The notes below the pieces were generated by a model, which saw only the letters and a program-made list of their open reading frames with translations, was not told the origin of the DNA and did no database searches. This document shows positions 58,101-64,000 of a stretch of DNA of 64,000 nt, in pieces. Each line of letters begins with the position of its first letter. The stretch's first letter is position 1. A program made the translations under genes and the position numbers. Where the stretch lies: assembly GCF_006970445.1 (NCBI RefSeq), contig NZ_CP033877.1, forward strand, positions 3,294,750 through 3,358,749, given 5' to 3'. This DNA is from Stenotrophomonas maltophilia. GTDB lineage: Bacteria; Pseudomonadota; Gammaproteobacteria; Xanthomonadales; Xanthomonadaceae.

Positions 58101-60034
58101 TGCGGCGCACCGGCGGCATCCACACGCATCAGCTCGAAGCGCGCGTTGCCGTTGGAATCGGCACCATCGTCAGGGTTGAACAACGGGCGTACACCCACCA
58201 GCGCGTTGGCCGGCCACATCACCCGCTTCAGGGTACGGGTGACCGTGCGGCCGCCGGTTTCATACAGGCTGCCGGACAGCACCACGGCGATCGGTGCCTT
58301 GGCCTTGGCTGCCTCTTCCGGCAACGCCACATCCTCACGCAGCTGGCCATTGGCCGGCAGCGTGGTATCGATCACGTCCTTGGCCTCGCGCGGCAGCTGC
58401 AGGGTCGGGTCACCGAAGAAATAGCCCGGCAGGCCTTCCACCGGCTTCTGTTCGGCAGCCACCGCCATACGTGCGGTGAAGCGGTTGCCATCGGCCGGTG
58501 CCCCGTACAGATAGGCACCATTGGCCTGCAGGCGCAGGTCCTCACCCGGCTTCAGCGTCTTCTGCGCGCTGTCCAGGTCCAGCTTCATGCGCTCGGGCAG
58601 GAACTCCTCGATGCGCAGGGTCATGCCCTGGATCGCTTCCTTGCTGGCCGGGTCGGTGCGGAACTCAACCTGCCAACGCCCGGTCGGCGCCTCGGCGGGG
58701 ATGACCTGCTCGAAATTGATGTAGCCCTGGTCACCCGGCTGCAGCCGGGTCTCGCGGAAAGTCTTGCCATCGGGCTGCTTCAGGCGCAGGAACACCGGCT
58801 GGGCCTTGACCGGCTTGCCGTCGTTGTCACGCAGCAGCGCGGACAGGCGCACGGTCTCGCCCGGCCGGTACAGGTCGCGCCCGGACCAGGCATAGACGTC
58901 GAACCAGGCATTGTCACGGCCGGCCACGGCGAATTCGCTCAGGTCCAGCGCCGGCTGGTTGAACGGCAGGAAGCTGGTGTCCTTGCCACTGCTGGCGACC
59001 AGCACGTGGGTAGCATCCAGGGTGTAGTTCAGCAGTGCGTTGCCATTGCCGTCGGTGCTGCCCTTGAGCACCACCTCGCCCTTGGCATCCAGGACGCGCA
59101 GGTCGATGCCCTTCAGCGGCGCGCCGTCCTTCAGGCCGGCGGTGTGCACGAACAGCTTGTCCTTGTAGGCACGGGTATGCAGGCCGATGTCGCTGACCGA
59201 GAAGAACGCGGTATCGAACTCGCCTTCGTAGTCACCGGTACGCTTGAGCAGGGCGAAGTACAGGCCCGGCTCCTGCAGTTCCTTGATGTCCTGGGTCGGC
59301 AGGTAGGTCAGCACCCGCTCGTTCTTCTTGCCCCCCAGGATGAAACGGTTGACGTAGACCGGCTCGGCCAGCTTGTTGATCGGGCTGCGCTCGTAGTCGC
59401 TGCTCAGCTCCCAGCTGCCACGGCGGCCGCCGCGCTGGTACTGGCTGAAGAAGGTCGGCAGGTCCTTCTCGCGCACGCGCAGGAACTCGACGTCGACCTC
59501 CGGCACGTTCACTGAGACCACCGGCAGGCCACGGCTGTCCTTGGCCGGCAGCACGCTGCCCTGCGAGGCGAAGCCAACCACCGGCTTCAGCTCGCCGCTG
59601 AACACCTTCTGCTTCAGTTCCTTGCCCAGCCGGCTGCCATCGGCGGCCAGCAGGTCCGGCGAGACCACCAGGCTGAACTCCTTGCCGGCCTCGACGAACG
59701 GGTAGCGCAGGGTCAGGCCGTCATCGGACAGCGTCCAGCTGCTGTCGTCGGTGCCGACCTTCTCCTCGAAGCGCACCAGCTTGTCGAAATCCTGGGTGCC
59801 GACCAGCGGGCGCGAGAACTCCAGCGCCAGCGACAGGCCGTCATTCTTCTGGTCCGGGTAAGCGCGCAGCAGGGTGAATTCCTTCACCTGCTCGGCTTTG
59901 GTGGTGATCGCCTCACCACTGGCCTTGGGCAGCTGCCCGCTGTCGTTGCGGCAGCCGGCCAGGCCCAGCAACAGGCCTCCTGCCAGTACAGCCGCCGCCC
60001 ATCCCCACCGCTTCCGCCGTGCCGGACCGCTCAT
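55127..60034 (-). CDS. Bacterial alpha-2-macroglobulin lipoprotein
   Basis: A 1635-residue periplasmic protease trap of the YfhM/ECAM type. It starts with a lipoprotein signal (LLLGLAGC), so it is likely outer- or inner-membrane anchored. It has tandem macroglobulin (MG) domains, the bait-type middle region, and the thioester motif CAEQ at 1160-1163 in YPYGCAEQTTS, which would trap proteases covalently. The TED domain and the receptor-binding-like end follow. Upstream of pbpC in the same transcript. Confidence 0.95.
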   Translation of the reverse strand: MSGPARRKRWGWAAAVLAGGLLLGLAGCRNDSGQLPKASGEAITTKAEQVKEFTLLRAYPDQKNDGLSLALEFSRPLVGTQDFDKLVRFEEKVGTDDSSWTLSDDGLTLRYPFVEAGKEFSLVVSPDLLAADGSRLGKELKQKVFSGELKPVVGFASQGSVLPAKDSRGLPVVSVNVPEVDVEFLRVREKDLPTFFSQYQRGGRRGSWELSSDYERSPINKLAEPVYVNRFILGGKKNERVLTYLPTQDIKELQEPGLYFALLKRTGDYEGEFDTAFFSVSDIGLHTRAYKDKLFVHTAGLKDGAPLKGIDLRVLDAKGEVVLKGSTDGNGNALLNYTLDATHVLVASSGKDTSFLPFNQPALDLSEFAVAGRDNAWFDVYAWSGRDLYRPGETVRLSALLRDNDGKPVKAQPVFLRLKQPDGKTFRETRLQPGDQGYINFEQVIPAEAPTGRWQVEFRTDPASKEAIQGMTLRIEEFLPERMKLDLDSAQKTLKPGEDLRLQANGAYLYGAPADGNRFTARMAVAAEQKPVEGLPGYFFGDPTLQLPREAKDVIDTTLPANGQLREDVALPEEAAKAKAPIAVVLSGSLYETGGRTVTRTLKRVMWPANALVGVRPLFNPDDGADSNGNARFELMRVDAAGAPQPAKGLKITLVRELRDYHWTFNDNRWDYDFTRRFENKETRTVDAGSSAVAFDFPVEWGEYRVDVFDPSTGLTSRYPFRAGWSWGDDNRGLDARPDKVKLGLDKTGYKAGDTLEVTVTPPHAGKGILMVETDRMLYVQDIEAKPGSTFKIPVTADWERHDVYITALVFRGGSAPSKITPARAVGVVHVPMDRKGRTVAVGLVAPKQMRPEQDLPVTVSAPQLAGKTAHVTVSAVDVGILNITRFPVPDAGAHFFAQRRLGIDAYDIYSRVIESFDGGAGKLKFGGDMALQALPQAKRPTARVQTVDLFSGPVQLDAKGNARIRLKVPDFNGTLRVSALVYSDDQYGKRDVETIVRAPILAEASMPRVLAPGDRSTVTLDVQNFTGKPGQFNVKVESEGPLNLGEGSRSVQLNADAKTTLSFPLSAREGHSVAKVRVRVDGNGFKADRRYDLPVRAAWPQVLRSQVRTLDPLAAVSLDNSLTDGLMSESVNARLLVSPLPPIPFASALQGALNYPYGCAEQTTSKGYAALILDQATSSMLGADGLDAKTRRERMEGAFGRLASMQVANGNFSMWGDDGYVNPWLTPYITEFLLDAKDAGFAVPDNVLQKALNRLSEDLLSGGNQFYGQDDREKLKFANQAYSGYVLARVNRAPLGTLRTLYDNERSKAVGGLSLVHLGVALSLQGDAKRGQAALAAAFAKSSSERPSYFGDYGSAIRDDALMIALTHENKLAKPAWDARAVDLGRGLDARRNAGWMWLSTQEQVAIARLGKALAANQKALVAGELVIGGNTEAIGERKLFGRNFSASELASGVRFTPQGQPPMFASIDVAGIPRSAPAPDNSVLGIERSYYGTDGKPWSPRPLKEGEALIVRVTVTADTTMPDALLTDLLPAGLEIENFNLGDAKQWADVVVDGITISDRGEAADTKHEEFRDDRYVAALKLSRGSKANVFYLVRAVTPGTYSVPPPLVEDMYRPQLRGVGRSNPTTITVVQP

Positions 60035-60128
60035 GTCGTCACTCCTTGATCGAGGCGGCCATTATAGGCAGGCCGCGTCAAGGTGTTGACGCCCCGGCGG
60101 TCGGAATCCCGGTCCCGCCCGGGACCTG

Positions 60129-60181
60129 GTAGCCGCCAACCTTGGTTGGCGCCACCCATGCCAACCAAGGTTGGCATCTAC
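60129..60181. repeat. GTAG-type palindrome pair upstream of the A2M gene
   Basis: GTAG-headed CGCCAACC/GGTTGGCG at 60129-60151 and inverted ATGCCAACC/GGTTGGCAT-CTAC at 60158-60181, between the divergently oriented A2M 5' end and the prpD stop. Confidence 0.8.
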
Positions 60182-60191
60182 CAGAGCGGCC

Positions 60192-61652
60192 TCACCCCGG
60201 CAGGTACAGGTCCACGTAGTCGGTCACCGGCATCGCCGCCAGCGCCACCGGGTCCAGCGATGCCGCCAGGATGCGCTGCTGCTGGGCGGTCGGGAAACGG
60301 TGGGCCAGGTGCCGGCGGAACTTGTCCATCAGCAGCGGAATGCCTTCCTCGCGGCGTCGGGCGTGGCCGAGCGGGTACTCCACCAACACTTCCGGCAGTT
60401 CGGTGCCATCAGCGAAGCGCACGCTCAGGCCGTTGGCGATGCTGCGCTTGTCCGGGTCCAGGTAGTCGGCGCTGAGCCGTGGATCTTCATGGCAGGCCAT
60501 CTTCGCGCGCAGGGCGTCGATGCGTGGATCCGCCGCCACGTCGTCCTCATAGTCCTCGGCCACCAGCCGCCCATGCAGCAGCGCGATGGCGACCATGTAC
60601 TGCACGCAGTGGTCGCGGTCGGCCGGGTTGTGCAGCGGCCCCTGCTTGTCGATGATGCGGATGCAGGCTTCCTGGGTGCGGATCGCGATGTGCGCGATGT
60701 CCTCGACCCGCCGCCCCGTCGCACGCAGCTGCTGGTGCAGCACGATCGCTGCCTCCACTGCGGTCTGCCCGTGGAACTCGGCCGGGTAGCTGATCTTGAA
60801 CAGCACGTTCTCCATCACGTAGCTGCCCAGCGGTCGCCCCAGCGTCAACCTCTGGCCATGCATGGACACCGCCTCGAAACCCCAGGTCGGCGCGCTCAGC
60901 ACGCTGGGATAGCCCATCTCGCCGCTGGCCGCCATCAGCGCCAGGCGCACGCCACGGCTGGTCGCGTCGCCGGCCGCCCAGCTCTTGCGCGAGCCGGTGT
61001 TGGGCGCGTGCCGGTAGGTGCGCAGCGACTGGCCATCGACCCAGGCCAGCGACAGCGCATTGAGCATGCGTTCGCGATCCAGCCCGAGCAACTGCGAAAC
61101 CACTGCAGTGGTGGCCACCTTGACCAGCACCACATGATCCAGCCCGACCCGGTTGAAGGAATTCTGCAGGGCCAGCACGCCCTGGATCTCGTGCGCCTTG
61201 ATCATCGCCAGCAACACGTCGTGCATGGTCGGCGGCGGGCGGCGCAGGGCCGGGGCGTTGCGGCCCAGCCAATCGCAGACGGCGAGGATGCCGCCCAGGT
61301 TGTCCGACGGGTGACCCCACTCGGCGGCCAGCCAGGTGTCGTTGAAATCCAGCCAGCGCACCATCGCACCGAGGTTGAAGGCGGCCTGCACCGGGTCCAG
61401 CACGTAGTGCGTGCCCGGAACGCGCGCGCCATTGACCACACTGATGCCCGGCACCAGGGGACCAAGCAGTTTGCTGCAGGCCGGGAAGGACAGCGCTTCC
61501 AGGCCGCAGCCCAGGGTGTCGAGCAGGCAGCGGTGCGCGGTCTGGAATGCAAGCGGTGAGTCGATGCGTGCGTCGTGCACGTAGTCGACGATGTCCACCA
61601 GCAGCGCATCCCACGCTGCACGTTCGTTGGCTGGGGTGGAGTTGTCGGACAT
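60192..61652 (-). CDS. prpD: 2-Methylcitrate dehydratase (PrpD/MmgE family)
   Basis: Dehydrates 2-methylcitrate in the methylcitrate cycle of propionate use. The 486-residue protein shows family blocks CLLDTLGCGLEAL, RWLDFNDTWLAAEWGHPSDN (likely active-site residues Asp, His) and KSWAAGDATSRGVRLALMA. GAGGAG precedes ATG 61652. With PrpF and AcnD in the same cluster, PrpD may serve an auxiliary role since AcnD can also act on methylcitrate. The cluster's prpB/prpC genes lie outside the window. Confidence 0.95.
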   Translation of the reverse strand: MSDNSTPANERAAWDALLVDIVDYVHDARIDSPLAFQTAHRCLLDTLGCGLEALSFPACSKLLGPLVPGISVVNGARVPGTHYVLDPVQAAFNLGAMVRWLDFNDTWLAAEWGHPSDNLGGILAVCDWLGRNAPALRRPPPTMHDVLLAMIKAHEIQGVLALQNSFNRVGLDHVVLVKVATTAVVSQLLGLDRERMLNALSLAWVDGQSLRTYRHAPNTGSRKSWAAGDATSRGVRLALMAASGEMGYPSVLSAPTWGFEAVSMHGQRLTLGRPLGSYVMENVLFKISYPAEFHGQTAVEAAIVLHQQLRATGRRVEDIAHIAIRTQEACIRIIDKQGPLHNPADRDHCVQYMVAIALLHGRLVAEDYEDDVAADPRIDALRAKMACHEDPRLSADYLDPDKRSIANGLSVRFADGTELPEVLVEYPLGHARRREEGIPLLMDKFRRHLAHRFPTAQQQRILAASLDPVALAAMPVTDYVDLYLPG

Positions 61653-61692
61653 CGTCGATCTCCTCGTTGCGGTGCACGGTTGCCCGTGCACC

Positions 61693-61765
61693 ATGCCAAC
61701 CAGGGTTGGCATCTACCAAAGCAAACGGTCTCTACGGCCCGGTAGTCGCCAACCCTGGTTGGCGT
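61693..61765. repeat. GTAG-type palindrome pair between prpF and prpD
   Basis: ATGCCAACC/GGTTGGCAT-CTAC at 61693-61716 (inverted) and GTAG-TCGCCAACC/GGTTGGCG at 61742-61765. They may uncouple prpD mRNA from prpF mRNA. Confidence 0.8.
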
Positions 61766-61776
61766 TTACCAACGCA

Positions 61777-62955
61777 TCACTCGGCCGGCACCCGCACCTT
61801 GCCTTCCATCAGCACACGGGCACTGCGGCTCATGATGGCCTTGGTCACCGTCCACTGGCCGTCAACGAGACCGGCCTGCGCACCCACGCGCAACGTGCCG
61901 GAGGGATGACCGAAGGTCACCGCCTCCCGCTCGCCACCACCCGCCGCACGATTGACCAGGGTGCCTGGAATCGCTGCTGCGGTGCCGATCGCCACGGCGG
62001 CAGTCCCCATCATCGCGTGGTGCAGCTTGCCCATCGACAGCGCACGCGCATGCAGGTCGATCGCCGACGCCGGAATGGCCTTGCCGCTGGACGAAACGTA
62101 GTCCTGCGCCGGCGCCACGAAGGCCACCTTCGGCGTGTGCTGGCGGGTCGCCGCATCTTCCAGGCTCTTGATCAGCCCCATGCGCAAGGCGCCGTAGGCG
62201 CGGATGGCCTCGAACTTCTGCAGCGCAGCCTTGTCTTCGTTGATCGCCGGCTGCAGCTCGGTGCCGCTGTAGCCCAGGTCGACGGCGTTGAGGAAGATGG
62301 TCGGGATGCCGGCGGTGATCATCGTCACCTCGAAGCTACCCACGCCGGGCACTTCCAGGGTATCGACCAGATTGCCGGTCGGGAACATCGCGCCCGCATC
62401 GCCGTCATCGGACGGATCGATGAATTCCAGCTGGATCTCGGCGGCCGGGAAGGTCACGCCATCCAGCTCGAAATCGCCGATCTCCTGTACTTCGCCATCG
62501 CGCATCGGCACGTGCGCGATGATGGTCTTGCCGATGTTGGCCTGCCAGATGCGCACGGTGCACAGGCCATCGCGCGGAACACGGGCCGGATCGATCAGAC
62601 CGTTGGCGATCGCGAACGGACCGACTGCGGTGCTGAGGTTGCCGCAGTTGCCACTCCAGTCGACGAAGGCGGTGTCGATCGAGACCTGGCCGTACAGATA
62701 GTCGACATCGTGGTCCGGCACTGAGGCGGTGGAGATGATCACGCACTTGCTGGTGCTGGACGTTGCACCGCCCATGCCGTCGGTCTGCTTGCCGTACGGA
62801 TCAGGCGAGCCGATCACGCGCATCAGCAGCGCATCGCGTGCGGCGCCCGGCACCTGTGCGGCTTCGGGCAGGTCCTGCAGGCGGAAGAACACGCCCTTGC
62901 TGGTGCCACCGCGCATGTAGGTGGCCGGAATACGGAGTTGCGGGAGGAAGGTCAT
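61777..62955 (-). CDS. prpF: AcnD-accessory isomerase PrpF
   Basis: PrpF-family protein (392 residues) needed in cells that use AcnD; proposed to isomerise trans-aconitate-type products. The N-terminus RIPATYMRGGTSKGVFFR and GMGGATSSTSKCVIIS are diagnostic, and the family's two-domain diaminopimelate-epimerase fold is expected. AGGA precedes ATG 62955. Only 3 bp separate it from the upstream parE stop, so prpF translation probably depends on a transcript that also carries the toxin gene. Confidence 0.95.
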   Translation of the reverse strand: MTFLPQLRIPATYMRGGTSKGVFFRLQDLPEAAQVPGAARDALLMRVIGSPDPYGKQTDGMGGATSSTSKCVIISTASVPDHDVDYLYGQVSIDTAFVDWSGNCGNLSTAVGPFAIANGLIDPARVPRDGLCTVRIWQANIGKTIIAHVPMRDGEVQEIGDFELDGVTFPAAEIQLEFIDPSDDGDAGAMFPTGNLVDTLEVPGVGSFEVTMITAGIPTIFLNAVDLGYSGTELQPAINEDKAALQKFEAIRAYGALRMGLIKSLEDAATRQHTPKVAFVAPAQDYVSSSGKAIPASAIDLHARALSMGKLHHAMMGTAAVAIGTAAAIPGTLVNRAAGGGEREAVTFGHPSGTLRVGAQAGLVDGQWTVTKAIMSRSARVLMEGKVRVPAE

Positions 62956-62958
62956 GGA

Positions 62959-63321
62959 TCAGTATCCTGGATGCGACGAACCAATATCGGGGTTGAGCTC
63001 CTCGTCTTCGAACAGTGCTTCCATGCCCCGCGAAGCATTCCAGATGCGCACGATGGAAACGTGCGCAGGTAGCTCCACGTAGTAGACCAGGTAGCCGTTG
63101 AAGCGACGAACCGGATGAAAACGCAACGGCGCTGGCAGCGAGGGCAACAGACCCGCATGCAGTGCGGAACCAGCAACCGGGTGCACCTCGATCAGCTTTA
63201 CAACGGATTCCACCGCATCGATGAAGCCGATTTCCAGCACTTCTCCGCCTTGATCTGCATACCAGCCTGCTGCCTGGTCAAGATCTCGAACCGCTGCGGG
63301 GGACCAGTGCGAGGGCTTCAC
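62959..63321 (-). CDS. parE: ParE/RelE-type toxin
   Basis: A 120-residue toxin-fold protein of the type II RelE/ParE superfamily. Typical elements are WSPAAVRDLDQAAGWYADQ at the start, the central RFHPVRRFNGYLVYYVEL and HVSIVRIWNASRG. ParE toxins poison DNA gyrase, while RelE toxins cut mRNA; the helical N-terminus and family suggest ParE. GTG 63321 overlaps the antitoxin stop (GTGA), as normal in TA operons. Confidence 0.9.
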   Translation of the reverse strand: MKPSHWSPAAVRDLDQAAGWYADQGGEVLEIGFIDAVESVVKLIEVHPVAGSALHAGLLPSLPAPLRFHPVRRFNGYLVYYVELPAHVSIVRIWNASRGMEALFEDEELNPDIGSSHPGY

Positions 63322-63560
63322 TTGCGGTTCCGTGCACGCTCACGCAGCTTGTCGAAGTGATCCGGCGGCAGAGGCGCCGAAGGTCCCGACGCCAGCCCTT
63401 CGGCAATCAGCTGCTTGAGCAGTTCTTCGGCCTTGCTGCGCTGGCGCTGGCGGATCAGATCACGCACATAATCCGACGTGCTGGAGTAGCCGCCTTCGCG
63501 CACTTCCTCGTCCACGAACTGCTTGAGCGGGTCGGTCAGCGAAATGTTCATGGTGGCCAT
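63318..63560 (-). CDS. parD: ParD-type antitoxin
   Basis: An 80-residue ribbon-helix-helix antitoxin: MNISLTDPLKQFVDEEVREG and YSSTSDYVRDLIRQRQRSKAEELLKQL. The N-terminal part binds DNA and the flexible C-terminus blocks the toxin. GGAGA precedes ATG 63560; the longer in-frame frame to 63650 runs through the intergenic hairpin. Likely autorepressed together with ParE through the palindrome at 63572-63588. Confidence 0.9.
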   Translation of the reverse strand: MATMNISLTDPLKQFVDEEVREGGYSSTSDYVRDLIRQRQRSKAEELLKQLIAEGLASGPSAPLPPDHFDKLRERARNRK

Positions 63561-63571
63561 GAGACTCTCCA

Positions 63572-63588
63572 TTGGCAGTTTTTGCCAA
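63572..63588. promoter_or_regulatory. Putative ParD operator
   Basis: TTGGCA-GTTTT-TGCCAA perfect 6-bp inverted repeat starting 12 bp upstream of the parD ATG. The place and symmetry fit an antitoxin autoregulatory site. Confidence 0.6.
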
Positions 63589-63620
63589 GTCAGTGTGCGC
63601 CCCACCCTCGAGTCGGACAA

Positions 63621-63648
63621 GCCCGCCCCCGGGCCTCCGGGGGCAGGC
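63621..63648 (-). terminator. GC-rich hairpin between acnD and parD
   Basis: 12-bp stem with one mismatch (GCCTGCCCCCGG on the minus strand) and 4-base loop, 14 bp after the acnD stop. Followed by CTTGTCC rather than a clear T-run; probable partial terminator. Confidence 0.55.
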
Positions 63649-63661
63649 ATTCAGCCGGCTA

Positions 63662-64000
63662 TCACGCCACCCTGGCGCCTTCCAGGAAGTCCTGGGCGAA
63701 GCGCTGCAGCACGCCGCCGGCTTCGTAGATCGCCACTTCCTCATCGCTGTCCAGGCGGCAGGTAACCGGCACCGTGACGTCCTGGCCGTCGCGGCGATGG
63801 ATGACCAGGGTCAGCTCGGCACGCGGGGTGCGCTCACCGATCACGTCGAAGGTCTCGGTGCCATCGATACCCAGGGTCAGGCGGGTGGTGCCCGGCTTGA
63901 ACTCCAGCGGCAGCACGCCCATGCCGATCAGGTTGGTACGGTGAATCCGCTCGAAGCCTTCGGCCACGATCGCCTCCACACCAGCCAGGCGCACGCCCTT
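63662..64000 (-). CDS. acnD: Fe-S aconitate/2-methylaconitate hydratase AcnD (partial, C-terminal end)
   Basis: Only the last 112 residues are inside the window. KGVRLAGVEAIVAEGFERIHRTNLIGMGVLPLEF-type sequence is the swivelling domain of the aconitase A family. Next to prpF and prpD the likely member is AcnD, which dehydrates 2-methylcitrate in an iron-sulphur-dependent way; aconitase A cannot be excluded from this fragment alone. The N-terminal catalytic domains lie beyond 64000. Confidence 0.88.
   Translation of the reverse strand, partial: KGVRLAGVEAIVAEGFERIHRTNLIGMGVLPLEFKPGTTRLTLGIDGTETFDVIGERTPRAELTLVIHRRDGQDVTVPVTCRLDSDEEVAIYEAGGVLQRFAQDFLEGARVA

Overview
The window is a high-GC (visibly near two-thirds G+C), densely coded chromosomal segment of a gammaproteobacterium of the Xanthomonadaceae, most likely Stenotrophomonas (S. 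maltophilia complex). Three things support this: the gene orders rpoE-rseA-mucD-lepA-lepB-rnc-era and hflK-hflC-DUF2065-purA; protein sequences of Xanthomonas/Stenotrophomonas type; and many short intergenic palindromes headed by GTAG, the SMAG repeats described for S. maltophilia. No rRNA, tRNA, prophage, insertion sequence or CRISPR array was seen.

Layout. 1-7630 (minus strand): envelope-stress sigma factor RpoE with a good self-type promoter, its anti-sigma factor, the MucD protease, then LepA, signal peptidase I, a small membrane protein, RNase III and Era (cut by the window edge). 7797-18541: a FadJ-like beta-oxidation protein, two pirins, aquaporin Z behind a consensus CRP/Clp site, a secreted orphan, CstA with its YbdD partner, a DUF819 transporter and a VOC protein. 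18572-24924: a ColRS-like two-component system divergent from a lipid A/envelope modification set (PMT-type glycosyltransferase, PAP2 phosphatase, EptA). 25608-35725: an ACE-like M2 dipeptidase lipoprotein, a siderophore-interacting protein, a Bcr/CflA exporter, a tandem glycine riboswitch ahead of gcvP, a PhnB-like protein and an amino-acid permease. 35808-43825: an AraC/PAS regulator, small proteins, a chemoreceptor, a GIY-YIG-like orphan, an L,D-transpeptidase plus M23 peptidase pair and an atypical secreted propeller-like protein. 43937-52582: purA, DUF2065, hflC, hflK, an AcuI-type reductase, a PilH-like regulator, CbpA, a peroxiredoxin and a ferritin-like protein. 52696-60034: PbpC and a giant alpha-2-macroglobulin lipoprotein. 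60192-64000: methylcitrate-cycle genes prpD, prpF and the end of acnD, with a ParDE toxin-antitoxin module between acnD and prpF.

The most unusual non-coding signal is a family of five large intergenic hairpins (9967-10062, 10219-10316, 16438-16510, 25019-25198, 25351-25450). Their outer stems differ in sequence but stay self-complementary (16-24 bp, four perfect, one with a mismatch). The loops share a box ACGCCGTAAACCC...GGGGCTTGG and a second inner hairpin, and a conserved GACAG-TTTCCG box follows on the 3' side. Compensatory variation of this kind suggests selection on structure. Two further strong hairpins sharing a GATCCGTTTYCC core lie directly beside copies three and four.
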